From the NCBI GenBank assembly GCA_963921825.1, contig OY997596.1, positions 5,895,001-5,959,000 of the forward strand: a stretch of DNA of 64,000 nucleotides. The letters run 5' to 3'. A program made the position numbers and the translations under genes. The notes below the pieces were generated by a model. It worked only from the letters and a program-made list of their open reading frames with translations, was not told the origin of the DNA and made no database searches. Positions 23,301 to 35,592 of this stretch are shown here, piece after piece (positions within the stretch are counted from its first letter, which is position 1; each line of letters begins with the position of its first letter). The stretch is from Erodium maritimum (lineage: Eukaryota; Streptophyta; Magnoliopsida; Geraniales; Geraniaceae).

Positions 23301-26300
23301 GGAACCCAAATTCGATCGTACGGATCAGCCGGATACCTGAATAGTTCATGTATAAGAGTGGTTATTTTGTATATATATTGGCTCATGAAGATATATAGAT
23401 GTTAAAGATATATGGTTAATTACATTGATTGATCTATCCCAAATTTTTAACAGATAAATATTTTAAGTTTTTTCATATTCTGAATTACCATTTTATAAAA
23501 ACATCCATCGGACAGCGGAGAAGCTGAAGAAGTGGGCCGGAAGAACGGTTGACTCGATTCCGGTTCGTATAAGGCGTTGTAGGGAGGGGCTGAATCGATT
23601 ACGAGGGAAGTGGGATCGGAGAAGTGAGCATCGGGTCCATTGCCTGCGTTCTGAGATGACTAAACTACTTGCCTAGAAGAACGATATTTGAAGACAGAAG
23701 GCGGAGCAGCATTGGCATAGGGGTGGTGATCAGAACTCAAAATATTTCCATAGGAAGACCACAACCAGGAGAAGACGGAATCGGATACGGTCTTTATTGG
23801 ATAGTTTGGGTGTGGAACGGTTTTGGGAGGCGGGTTTGGAAGAAGAGATGCAGGGGTATTTTGTGGATTTATTTACTGCAGGAGAGGGGGGTGTGGATGA
23901 GGTCAGTCAGTTGGTGCCTCAGTTGGTTTCGGCAGCCCACGAGGAGGTTCAGCAGGCGATCTTTAGCATGCTTCCATTGAAAGCCCTGTGGCCGGATGGT
24001 TTTAACACGGGGTTTTATCAGAGATTTTGGCATGTGGTGGGTGGTTAGGTTTGTAAAATGGTCAAGGAATTTTTTATTACCGGAGTTTTACCTAGGAATT
24101 TGAATGATACTAATTTAGTTCTTATTCCTAAGTTGAGATCTCCGAGGAGAATGAGAGATTTTTGGCCCATAGCCCTTTGTAACGTGCTTTATAAAGTAGT
24201 AACTAAAGTGATGAGTAGGAGAACGTCGGGGATCTTGCAGAAGGTTATTTCCGAGTCTCAGAGTGATTTCCTGAAGGGTAGACTCATTACTGATAACTTG
24301 ATGATTTCTGGAGAGATGTTGCATGCTCACAAAAACAGGAGACAGAGGAAAGTTGGTAGTATGGCGATAAAGGTAGATATGCAGAAAGCCTATGATCGTG
24401 TTGAATGGGGTTATCTGGAGAAAGTATTGCTCGGGATGAGGTTTGATGCTCACTGGGTTCGGCTGATTATGGTGTGTGTCAGATCAGCAAAGCTTTGGGT
24501 TTCTTCTGAGGACCGGAGGTTGGGTCTGATTCTCCCGGGCAGAGGTATTCGCCAAGGTGACCCATTATTGCCTTTCCTGTTTATTATTTGTGTTGAAGGT
24601 CTGTCTAGGCTTATTCAACATTACGAATTGAGAGGTCTGATTCAGGGTACCAAAGTGGTACGGGAGGCTCCGGCGGTCTCTCATATATTTTTCGCAGATG
24701 ACAACCTATTTTTTGGTCGAGCGTTGGAAGAATAAGCTTGGAATTGGAAAGATTTGTTGGGAATGTATGAAAAGGCATCCGGTCAGAAGGTGAATGTAGC
24801 TAAGTCATCAGTTGTGTTTAGCCTGAATACAGATGTGGACTTAAGGAGACGGATTGGGGTGATTTTGGAGATGCAGGTGTCGGAGGCAGTGGGGACCTAT
24901 ATTGGGTTGCCGGTGGTTTAAGGTCTGAGTAAATATCGATCTTTATGCTTCATTAAGGAGAGAATTATACAGCGTATTAGGAGTTGGGACGAATTGTTGT
25001 TGAATAAGGCAGGTAAGGATGTGCTCCTGAAGTTTGTCATTCAGGCACTCCCCACCTATACCATAAGCGTGTATTTGCTGCCTGATACTCTGATTCATGA
25101 GCTGGAAGTGGAGATGAACATATACTGGTGAAGAAATGATGCAAGGGCAGGTACATGTATTCGTTGGAGAAGCTGGAAGGGGTTGTGCGATCACAAGCTT
25201 AAAGGAGGTATGGGTTTTAAGGTTCTCCGTGATTTCAATTTAGCCTTATTGGGGAAACAAGGGTGGAGACTAATGTGTAACCCGAGAAGTCTAGTGGCGA
25301 GGATCATGAAGGCCAAGTATTATCCTATGTCAGATTTTATAGGTGCAGTGAAGAGACCAAATTCTAGTCCGATTTGGAAAAATGTTTTGGAAGCTCAAGG
25401 GATCGTGAGAGATGGTATTCGTAAGAGAATTGGACCGGGAAAAGGGACACGAGAATCCTAGGGGTACCTTGGCTGCTGACCGACTCGGGTTTAGTGGAGG
25501 CCGAACCCCTTAGGATTGAGCATTGGACTGTTGATATTTTGTTCAGGTCGGGTTCGAGAGCTTGGAACGAGGTGTTGATTCGTGAACTATTTGAGCCTCG
25601 GGACGCTGAAGCTATTCTGCGAATCCCGCCGAATTCTAGCATGAAGGTTGATGATTGGCATTGGAAGGGTTCCAAGAGTGGCCACTATAGTGTACGGGAG
25701 GTGTACCGGAGGGTAAATGGAATACTGTAGACCGGGATGAGTTTTGGAAGCAGTTGTGGAGTTTAAAGGTACCTCCTAAAATCTGTCACTTTTTATGGAG
25801 GGGGTGTCGGGATTTCTGCCAACAAATGATAATTTGGTTGCCAGAATGATCAATGTTAGCTTGGACTGTGTGGTGTGCGGAGAGGTAGAAACAGTGGATC
25901 ATGTAATGGTCGGTTGTCCGTTGGCGAAGGAGGTGTGGAGTAGGGTGTGGGGGGCCCTCCCGGTCGGTGTTACTGGCTTCCGGGATTGGTTAGAGTTCGG
26001 GTGGAAGTTGGGTGGGGGCGGTAGAGCTGACCTTGTTTTGGTATTGTGTTGGGGGTCTTTGGAGAGCTCGTAACCAGCGAGTTTAGGAAAGAAAAAGCCC
26101 CTCGGTGGAGGCCATTTATCGGGTAACTGAACATTTGTTGACATGGTGGAAGGAAGCGCAAGTGGTGGTCGTTCGGGGGACCGGAGGTTTGGTGGTTGAT
26201 CATGGGAGATGGAGGAAACCGCCTCCTGGTAAGTGGAAAGTTAATACTGATGCAACAATGTTCCACGGTATCGGGGGTTGTGGAGGTTGGGTTTGTCGGA

Positions 26301-28636
26301 AGGAGGATGGGTCCCTTTATTTTGTGCGGTGCAAGTTGTTTGGAGGCCTTCAGGACCCGGAGGTATTGGAAGCATTGGCGATGAAGACGACGTTGCAAGA
26401 GCTTGTAGTCAGAGGTTTTGGTAATGGGGTGGTAGAATCAGACTGTTTGGGCTTAGTTTTAGGGGCTATTGTTATGGACTGCAAAGAGGGTAGCTCATAA
26501 GCTAGCTCGAAATTCCCTGGAGTGGGCATCTATTGTGTGAGATTATTCATCTTTGCCAGATCCCATTTCGGGGTTAGTGGCATCTGATTCTCAGTAATAA
26601 ATCCTTAACTTTCGTAAATAAAAAAAAAACATCAAAATTTTCATCTATTTAATGTTTATTTTTTTAAAAATTCCAAAATTTTCCTTCGTGTTACAACTTT
26701 AAAACGAACTTAGCACTAAATTGTTATTTATCCGTCAAACGTGCATAGTTCATGGCATATTAATGTAATTTAATCTAAGATATGTTAAAGGGTAATTACA
26801 AAAAAAACAAGGTATTTATTTTTTTACAATTTATAGTCATTTTTTTAGATAATTGTAAAACAAGTGTTTTGTTCTTTTCCTTTTTTTCATTTTATATAAT
26901 TTGTATAAAAATTATAATTTATCATTGGATTTAAACTTTTTTTACCTCGAGATTTACAATTTGGTTCACTGATTTTCCTGAACATAGAACAAAAAATAAG
27001 TTGAAATTTCAAAAACATCCAAATAAATATAGCAGTTTCGTAAACAATATCTTTGTGCCTCCAAAGATAAATATATAATCCAAAGACTAAATATAAAAGA
27101 AACAAACAATAAATAATTAAGAAATATTATTTTCATATTATTAAACTGGGACAGAAACAAAACAAACATACCTGATGGTGTTACTCGCCAGCACCAGATC
27201 CGAGCTCATATACAACCTCGAAGTCAGATTCAACGCAGTGTCAAAGTCAACGTGCCCATACATCTCCACGTCAAGGCTCCGAATCTCAAGGGCCGAGATA
27301 AACGGGAGCTGCTCGGCGTGCGTCTGCGCGACACACACGCTAGTGTAATTCCCCCTGACGACGTACACAACCTCGTACGAAACGACGTCGAAGAACGTCG
27401 TGTAGACCGTGGCCCAGTAGTTGCCGTCGTAGAGCAGGTCGAAGGAGGGAGGCCTGGCGGCGGAGCTTGAAGCGACGTCGTATCCTCCGCCGAAGTAGAA
27501 GCTGGCGCGGACCAGGACTTTCTCGCCCTGTTGCACCTCCTTGACGGTGTAGCAGTTCTTCTTCCCGGCGCCGGAGAAGACCCGGAGAGTGTTCATCGCC
27601 TTCGTCGCGGTGCTGTCCGGCACGCCGACGGTTTGGGACGCGCCGGTGCTTATGTACGGACCGTCGGAGACCCATGGGATGTGGAGGTTGTCGGTGTAGT
27701 TTTTGGACGATCCACAGTCGATGCTCAAGAACACTGAATCATTCACAAAAGGTTATCGTAAATGAACTTGAGTACAATGACAAAAGATGTTACATAATTA
27801 ATAATTATTGTTGATGAGAGTGTTTGTAACAATATATTCACCAATACATTATTATTATTATTATTATCAACAACACACAAAAAAAGTAAATATATAAAGA
27901 ATTCTGAAGTATTTTTTTAATTTGTAAATTATAGTTTTTTTTGGTAAAGAAGAAAATAAACTTGAACTTGTACTTTTTTTTATCAACAAAACAGTATTAC
28001 AAAACAAGTTCTAGCTACAGAAACCCAAAAAATTAGATCCAAACAAAAGATCAAGCCAACTAAACAAAATACAAGCCCGAACAGTACTAGCAACAAAGCA
28101 CATCCTCGCCCATACAGATCGAGCACTAGCCAAGAAACACAGTTTTTAAACAAACCCAACAAAGGGATACAACACAAAGAGAGAGGTATGTAATGTACTT
28201 TTGTATCAGTTTGTAGTAATTTGACTATTTTATTTTTAAAAGTTAAATCTACAAAATAAAAGGTAAAAAATAAATACATAATCCAAAACCTCACATCTTT
28301 TAGTTACTACTTTTTTGTATTGAAGTAAGATATTTAAAGACTAAAGTATAGGACATTTTGAATTTTTTGCTTTTAACTTATAAACTTTCTAGAAATATCT
28401 TTATTTTATAACAAATTTATATAAATATAACAAAAATCCAAGCTCAATATACATTTTTATAATTATCAAATAAAAACATTATAAGTTATAAAAGGTAAAT
28501 ACTTCTAATTGCAATGTCTCAAAAAAATTATAAAAAATTGAATCGATTACGTACCACCCGAACAAGGAGAGGGTTTTAATGCGAACAAAACTGCGGAAAG
28601 TGCAACTAGTAACAGAGAAAGATGGGTTGTAGCCAT
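20385..28636 (-). CDS. Malectin-like / leucine-rich-repeat protein without kinase domain
   Basis: Predicted secreted or cell-surface protein related to malectin-like LRR receptor kinases. Eight exons (minus): 28636-28555, 27733-27172, 23336-22855, 21530-21395, 21290-21222, 21118-21047, 20846-20775, 20604-20385 (TGA). They total 1695 nt, 564 aa, with all phases consistent. Order: signal peptide (residues 1-25, THLSLLLVALSAVLFAL), malectin-like domain (about 28-375, starting FLSIDCGSS), an LRR cap (WSGDPCLPLLYSWDWVQC), about three LRRs (LNLSSSYLVGPLPDF; IDFRNNSIEGPVPEF; LNLADNRFNGTLP), a Ser/Asp-rich linker and a hydrophobic tail (KKLALLLGVTFQLLF) ending 10 residues later. The tail could be a membrane anchor or a GPI signal. 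No kinase exon is present; Arabidopsis also has kinase-less malectin-LRR genes. Introns 2 and 3 carry a LINE and a tandem duplication. Confidence 0.9.
22139..22799 (+). repeat. 339-bp-period tandem duplication (intron of malectin-LRR gene)
   Basis: 22139-22454 is repeated at 22478-22799 with scattered substitutions. Both copies end with the phrase gaacaagttctgtctaaac. The second copy ends about 55 bases from the exon at 22855. Non-coding. Confidence 0.88.
23506..26629 (+). mobile_element. LINE 2: 5'-truncated, decayed LINE inside an intron, antisense to the host gene
   Basis: Plus-strand non-LTR retrotransposon in intron 2 of the malectin-LRR gene. From the 5' end: KWAGRTVDSIPVRIRR and KWDRRSEHRV (linker before RT), RT motifs around 24370-24720 (AIKVDMQKAYDRVEWG, GIRQGDPLLPFLFI, FADDNLFF), a zf-RVT CVVCGEVETVDHVMVGC near 25870, and RNase H from NTDATM near 26245. 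The tail is 'taaatccttaactttcgtaaat' followed by A at 26619-26629. Many stops and frameshifts. AAAAACATC flanks both ends (23497-23505 and 26625-26633), overlapping the A tail: a possible 9-bp duplication. Confidence 0.88.
27847..27867 (+). repeat. (ATT)n microsatellite
   Basis: About seven ATT units in intron 1 of the malectin-LRR gene. Confidence 0.85.
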
Positions 28637-28860
28637 GTCGTAAAGAGGGAGGTTTAGTAACATATCATGCGATGAGGGCTTGAGTTGTATTTATACTAGA
28701 GCAAGTTCAAGTTCGAATTTTGTTGCTTTGGTTAGTGTTTTTTTTAAGAAGTTAATGCCAATGCATAATTGACTTGCCAGGTTTGGGGTCGGTCCATTTA
28801 TCCACTAATCTATACATTTGTACACCAACTACTATTTGCATTGACTTTTGATTCTTTATT

Positions 28861-29630
28861 CAATTTAGAGCATTGGACGCTTACGGAGAGATGTTAGCAG
28901 AGACGATTAAAATATTATTTTTAGGTCTCAGCGACGGAGAGGGAGCAACTAGGACGATATCAACACAGCACTATGGAAGGCTCGAGGAAGGGCGCAACGA
29001 TGGCTTGATTTTGGCTCTTCACTACGTTATTCCTCAAGGCATATGGCTGATTTAAGATCTCTCTAATGAGCAAAAATCTAGGAGGTGCCTCGACGACGTG
29101 GAGCTGGAGAAGTGGAGGGCGATAGAGTCTCATTGGACAATGTTATATAGTAATTTTTGTTATCAATCGCTTTTGTCGTCCACAAAGGGCAAGATCGAGT
29201 ACAACGCAACTACCAGGGTGTATTCCGTGATGAGGCATCTCTCCGTGTTATAGATAGAAGCACCATATGAATTTTCGAGTCGTCATCCATGGTGGTGGTT
29301 GTTTGTTCCCGTTCATCGTTCGTGTAGGCCTGGGATTGGGAGGATCGCAGTTAGAAACGCTTCAAAGAGGTTGGAATATTTCCTCGAGGAACGCAACAAC
29401 ACAGTGATAACGTTACACTCAAGGATCTAGAGTCGAAGGGGGTCAACGGATACAGGGGTGGAATTGGTCCCACCAATTATCGGCATGAAAGTCTCTTACC
29501 AAGTCAAAATCTGTCACATTTTCATATGCCCTTACAATATTGGAGGAGGCGGAAGTTCGATTCGTGGGTGGATGTACACTCCAGATAAGCGTATCAAGGT
29601 TGACTATGCATGGTTAGCCAAGCATTAGTT
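28861..29630 (+). pseudogene. Unrecognised decayed protein-coding sequence
   Basis: In the frame starting at 28873 only three stops (near 29053, 29251 and 29428) interrupt about 250 codons of rather GC-rich sequence, far fewer than the surrounding AT-rich DNA would give. It reads for example YGRLEEGRNDGLILALHYV, then DDVELEKWRAIESHWTMLY and KGKIEYNATTRVYSVMRHL. I do not recognise the family. It may be a gene fragment captured by a transposon, or part of an old element. Frameshifts after 29250 are likely, because other frames also give sensible stretches. Confidence 0.4.
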
Positions 29631-30530
29631 CTCGTTTTCCTTATATTGTCCCGGTGATCGATCGTGATCGCTATAGCAACTGAATGTTAAAAAAATACAT
29701 TAGAATACGTTTCTTTTCTTGTTCCTATTTCTATATGTTTGTTTTGTTATTTTACATATTGCCTCAAGATGTTCGGGCTTATGTATTCACTTCTGATTTA
29801 CCGCTTATGTGTGTCTTTTGGTTGTTGTCCAAAGAGCTGGTTTCAGACTATTTCCGTTATACTATTTTCACTAATATATCTCATTTTATATTTATAAAGA
29901 TTTAATTTAATCAAACCGAAAAGTGAGTAGTTCTCATTGAAATTTACATTATATTATTGAATGTAAATAAAAACATAGAGTACATAGTTAATTAAAAGCC
30001 TAGCATAGTATAACTGTCTCCATGGGTTGAACATAAGAAACCTATATTTATACATAATATCCAATAACATAATCTAACAAAAACATTAAGGTTTATTAAG
30101 GTCGGAATATTTTTATCATCATAAAATCGAATATGAGAATGTTAAACAAAATTTGATCGCACCATTAGCGCCTATGCCTGCGGCATTGAGAATATAAGGT
30201 AGTTGTAGCTGTGGTAATGTTAATTAATTAACAAGACAGGTCAACATGGTCTTCTCTTGACTAAAATAATTAATACGATGATAATTAATTATGAAGCTAA
30301 CAACAACAAAAAACAACCTGACTACGTGCAAGCAAATGGTGAGCATGTCGCTACATCCCAGCCCCAAATGTCAACGCAGTGAGTGGCCTCCGCAGACTAT
30401 CAACTTGGCCCAATATGGCCCGCCCAACAAATTTGTCTTAGATTGGGTCGTCAAGCCCAAAATGAAAGTTGCTCTCTTGCTATGTCTGGAGGTGTTGGTA
30501 AAAATTGAGAGTATGGTTATATATTTTTTT
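29631..30530. other. Intergenic DNA, no feature seen
   Basis: AT-rich. Short open frames at 29684-29905 and 30291-30551 have no recognisable content. Confidence 0.45.
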
Positions 30531-30945
30531 TTGGGTTACTCCATGTCCTAACTCCCATCTTTCGTTTATTACTAAATCCTAACCCAAGAAAGCGTAAATT
30601 GTCATGCAGTAACATTGACCGTATTTTCCGTCCAAAAGTTTAACGACCGTTTAGTGAGTAACAGACTAAGTTGATAGTTCAAAGTTATGATTTGAGAATA
30701 ACGAAAATGTTTACGTTATGATTTAAGAATAAACGAAAAGTTGAAGTTTCCATTTGAGTGAAGATTTAGAGTATGTGACTGGTATTTCACGGCGTTAGTC
30801 ACACTTAACAGATTTTGATACTTTTTGAGAATTAATTAGGTAAAAACCGTTAGTATCTAATATGTTTCATATATGTGGGTTATGATTTGATGTTTGACTT
30901 TAGTACAAAGAGATGACATGAAGTTATTTCTATTTTTTTAATAAA
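30531..30945 (+). repeat. Dispersed repeat R1, copy A
   Basis: Starts gggttactccatgtcctaac and ends near gatgacatgaagttattt. The same sequence occurs in reverse orientation at 50368-50815. The ends form a short inverted repeat (TTACTCCATGTCCT versus TAACTTCATGTCAT). It includes two internal copies of 'gttatgattt(g/a)agaata'. A non-coding MITE-like element of undetermined class. Confidence 0.7.
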
Positions 30946-31089
30946 GTATAATTAACAAAAAAATGTAAAATTGGGCACGTGCCATGCACATGACTTCCCA
31001 ATTAATTTACTTTAAAAAAACATCCTTACTTTATTGATTGGAATCAAATGATATAATGTAAAAAAAAACATTCACAATAACAATTGTTA

Positions 31090-31310
31090 CTGGTTGGGCT
31101 TGGCCCGTGTAGTTGTTGTATTAGGTTGATGATTATGTATATCTGGTATTGAGACCGTTGGTTTAGTTTGAATCTCTTGTTGGGTTTCAGTTTGTGGCTG
31201 TACCTGTTGGACGGTCTTGTTTGTAAGGTGGTACTGAGGGCTTGCCCTTGACCTTCAGCTACACTTTGTAGCTGTTTGGTTTTTAATAAAAAAATAAATT
31301 GCCGATAAAA
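31090..31310 (+). repeat. Possible LINE 3'-end fragment
   Basis: G/T-rich sequence ending 'gctgtttggtttttaataaaaaaataaa', resembling the 3' UTR and tail of plant LINEs. Too short for a firm call. Confidence 0.35.
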
Positions 31311-31575
31311 AAATCAATTACAGATCGTTGATCTAAGGTTCATGTAAAAGCATTTCTAGCAACAAAACAAAATGAACAAACTTATTAGTTTTTCACTTAT
31401 GAACTTAAACTTCAAATCCAACATAGTCTATAGTAATTAGTTGTAATTGTTTTTTTTTTTTGAAACAGGATAGAAACTTTTATTATTTGAATTGTTGTAA
31501 GATAGACATAAGTGCATCCGGAATAGTAAAACCGGACCACAAAAGGACAGGCGAAGAACGGGCTTCCCGGGCTAG

Positions 31576-32349
31576 TCAATGGGCTGCACCGTTCGCTGAC
31601 CTAGAGATATACTCGAGTTTGACATCCTCGAGAGTAGCTAACAGAGTCCGACAGTCGTCTACCAACCGGCCCAAAGGGGAGAAGACTTGATGTGTTCCTT
31701 GAATCAAATGCACTAGGTACTGGGCATCGCTCTGTATAATGACCCTGGAAGAGTGTGATGCTTGGATCCATTCCAGGGCCTGCCAGATTGCCATTGCCTC
31801 CGAGTATTCAGGGTTTTGGGAACCACTCCCACATCCATTCCTCGCTTCCCGGACCCCTCCCGTGCATGTTCGACATATCCAACCCCAGCCAAATTGCCCT
31901 GAGTCCGCAAAGGTCGCTCCATCTACATTGATCAAGGACCAGTTAGGAGGAGGTGGCTTCCAGCTAGTTTGCCTGTGCTGGGGGATAATGGCGGGTTTCG
32001 GTCTACCATTCTGATCTTCTGACCAGCTATACTGATTATTGAAGACCGTGGCAACCAGCTCCTGTGGAGTGGAGGTAACCTAGTCCCAGACCATAGCATT
32101 CCTCGCTTTCCATATCTCCCACAAGACTAGACATGCTTTACTTCGGGATAGTGGATCCGGCAATAGAAACAGGGCAGAAAGCCAATCATGTAGCGAGGCC
32201 GATAAGGGAACGGGGAGTGGTAAACCTGCAATGTCCCACACAGATCTTGCAAAGGGGAAATGTAGCAGGAGATGGTCCGTAGATTCCTGTGCGGACTGAC
32301 ACATTTGGCAAGTATCCGGAATTAGGACAAATTTTGTTCGGAGATTCAC
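31576..32349 (-). pseudogene. LINE 3 zf-RVT and RNase H
   Basis: 32349-32080 contains CQMCQSAQESTDHLLLHFPFA, a zf-RVT zinc motif with the last Cys changed to F, and LVLWEIWKARNAMVWD. 31935-31576 is an RNase H (INVDGATF, NPEYSEAMAIWQALEW, VIIQSDAQYLV). The two are in different frames or separated by stops. Confidence 0.85.
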
Positions 32350-32448
32350 CGCTACCTGTAGGGTACCAGAAAGAGCTCGCCAGAGGAATACCTTGATGCG
32401 GGGTTGAATGTCTTGGTCCCATATTCCTGTCCAGACAATCGTTCCTGC

Positions 32449-34029
32449 TTATATGTGCCAACGGCCATTCTCTCTGGATAACGCCTTGTAACCTTCTTTG
32501 ACTGAATAAACCCCTCGGATATTAAACTTCCAAGACCATCTATCTAGGTGCCGGGGAAGTGGCGGGGGCACCTGTAGGATATCCTCAATAATGGACGGAG
32601 GAAGTTTTTGTTGTAGTTTCGGTACGTCCCATTGATGAGTATCTGTGGCCAGGTCCGACACCCTCAGAGCCGGAGTGATACAAGTATGAAGCGGGATGAT
32701 CGGATTGTTCCCCATGAGCCATGGGGAGCCCTCAACCATAGTAGAACAACCGTCCCCAATCGTTCGGATCAATCCCCCTCGGAGCAGTCCCTGGGTTGCA
32801 CGGAGTCCCGTCCAGACCTGACTAGGCCCATTCCCTCCCTCCGCTGAGAGGAAGTCACCCTTCGGATAATATCTTGCCTTGAGGATACGGGCAACCAAGC
32901 AGTCGGGTTGGGATAAGAGCTTCCACCCTATTTTTGCCAGCATTGCAATATTCATGTCCCTCATGTCCCGGAAACCCATCCCACCATTCTCCTTTGGCAT
33001 GCACAGTTTCGCCCAATCCTGCCAAATAATCGGTCTCGTGGCTCTGAGGGTACCCGCCCACCAGTATCGAGCTAATGCGACGTGGATCTTATTGATAGAT
33101 TCCCTTGGAAACAGGAACACACTCATCGCATAGATCGGCATAGCTTGGAGGACTGACTTGATCATCACCTCCTTACCCCCTGCAGACAGCATCTGACCAT
33201 CCCAGGTTCCAATCTTGGCCACGATTCGGTTGCACAGAAATTGGAGGCTCTGGCCTTTTTCTCGGCCCAACATATTGGGAACTCCCAAGTACTTAGTCAG
33301 ACCAAATATTTCATGAATCCCTAAGATGTCGCAGCATGCCGATCTGTTGGCCGATGTTGTATTAGTGCTGAAAAATATGGACGATTTACCTTTATTGATG
33401 ACCTGGCCCGAGAGACGACCAAAAGTATGGAGGATTTGGTTCATCTGGGTCGCCTCTTCTCGATCCGCCCTGCAGAAGATATGGCAATCATCCGCAAAGA
33501 GTATGTGGGAGACAAGCGGTGCCCCTCCGGCCACCGAGACTCCGTGAATCTTTCCAGCTCTCTCTGCTTGATTGAGCATTCGGGACAGACCCTCCATACA
33601 GAACAACAATAGATACGGAGATAAAGGATCACCTTGCCTAATACCCCGTCCTGCTGTGAATGGTGCCGTATGCTTTCCATAAGAGCTCACGGTATATTCT
33701 ATGAAGCGCATACAGGCTAAGACCATAGCCCGCTGCCCCATACCAAATCCAAAGGCTCCCATCATAGATAGCAGGAAGGACCACTCCACCCTGTCGTAGT
33801 CCTTGCTCATATCCAATTTTAAGGCCATAAATCCCCGTTGCCCTTGTGTTCTACGCCGAAGATTATGTATAATCTCATAGGATATAATGACGTCGTCCTG
33901 AATGTGTCTGCCTGGCACAAAAGATCCCTGGTTTGTAGAAATAATCGGGTCCAGGAGTGGTTTTATCCGGTTCACCAGGACTTTAGAAAGGATTCTAAAT
34001 ATAACGTTACACAATGTGATCGGCCTCAA
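32449..34029 (-). pseudogene. LINE 3 reverse transcriptase
   Basis: 526-codon open frame. Motifs: LRPITLCNVIFRILSKVLVNR, ALKLDMSKDYDRVEWSF, GRGIRQGDPLSPYLL, catalytic FADDCHIF, TKYLGVPNMLGREKG and MPKENGGMGFRDMRDMNIAML. It is separated from the upstream part by a single stop codon and from the downstream zinc-finger region by a frameshift near 32450. Confidence 0.9.
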
Positions 34030-35592
34030 TTATGCAATCTTCTTTTCCCCTGGGATCTTTGGAATCATGATCAGGGTGGTTTTGTTAACGTCCTGGTCAA
34101 TGGTACATGTCGCCACTGCAGTACGGACAAAGTCTATCACCTCCGGAGACAAGGTGTCCCAGAAGTGTTGAAAGAATTTCGGGTTAAGTCCGTCGGGACC
34201 TGGAGATTTCGACGGTCCCATTTGGAATACTGCATGACGCACTTCCGCGTCCGTTACCCTCTTGGTCAGTTGCATATTTTGTGCCGAGGTGATCATACAC
34301 GGGACAGACATAGGGAGATCATAATCTGCAATGTCGCCTGCCGTGAAAATGTTGGCAAAGTAGGAGTGCAGTAACTCACTCATTCCCATATGCCATTGCA
34401 TTTCCACCCCTTCATCGTTGATCAAAGTCTTCAGTTTGTTTTTATCCTGTCGCTTCGTCGCCGATCTCTGTAAGAACTTTGTGTTTCGGTCCCCTTCTCC
34501 GAGCCAATGTTGTTTCGCTCTATAACGCCAGAACTGTTCTTGTGTTGCCAATGCCTTATTGTACTGTTTCTGAATTGCCGAACGCCGTTTGATTCCCTGT
34601 CTATTAGTCCGACCGTTTAGCTCAGCTAGCGTCCTCTGTAAACGTATGATCTGGTTAATATTATCCCGATAAACTGTCTGACCCTAGTCATCCAGCGATA
34701 CCCCGATATCTTTGATGTGATGCTTGATATGGCGGTTCCCTAGATGGACCCATTCAGATTGGACCAGCGTACCGCATTCAGGATGGTCTAACCACATATT
34801 CTCGAACCGAAACTGGCGAGGCCGGCGTTCCACCGGGTCCTTCTGGAGCTGGAGCAGGATGGGATTATGGTCCGATGTTGAGAATCCCAGGTTCTGTAGT
34901 GACACATCTTTGAACCGAAGACGAGCCTGCGGAGAGATGAAGGCCCTATCCAATTGACATTCCACCTACGTCTTAGGGTCCTGACCACGAGACCACGTGA
35001 ACTGATACCCCTGTAGTGACACCTCTTCCACAACAATATCAGAGATGGCATGTTGGAAACCTTGCATAAGGGCTAGAGGGTAAGCCCGACCACCTCGTTT
35101 TTCTGAAGGTCGGAGGATGCTGTTGAAATCCCCCAGTAGGATCCATTCTACCAGCGCCAGAATTGTGGCCAATTGCCTTAAATTGTCCCAAGTCATATGA
35201 CGGTTTTCCCAGACTGGTTCCCCGTATATGCCTGTGAACCGAAATGGTACATCTTGTCCAAACTGGATTATCGTATCGATGTGAGTTTGCTGCATTGACA
35301 GGACCGTAACCGTACATTTCTCATCCCATAACATCACGATCCCCACTTTGTTCGACGGGGGACGAAGACCCGGGACGGCCTGTGGGATGATACCCGATAT
35401 GCATGTACCGCCATGAAACCCTAGTGTTCTGCGTAGAATAGCGAGGCGGGACCTCGAATTACGGGAATCCACATGCCTGGTTTCGGTCAAGAACAAAATG
35501 TCGGGTCTGTAACGGCCTACCAGATCCTTCAGCTGGCGCCGGTTATGATTCGTTCCCAGCCCCTGGCAATTCCAAGCCAACATAGTCGGCAT
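34030..35592 (-). pseudogene. LINE 3 endonuclease and RT N-terminal part
   Basis: Begins MPTMLAWNCQGLG with the AP-endonuclease motifs in order: WNCQGLG, LTETRH, LLGDFNSI and STSDHNP, so catalytic residues are visible. It is interrupted by stops at about 34966 (TGG to TAG fits KT-W-VECQLDRAF) and 34684. From 34551 it runs QHWLGEGDRNTKFLQ, then SPGPDGLNPKFFQHFW and TTLIMIPKIPGEKK, to a stop at 34030. Confidence 0.88.

Noticed and set aside
27252-27737. Plus-strand frames opposite the first malectin exon block
   Set aside because: Shadows of the minus-strand coding exon.
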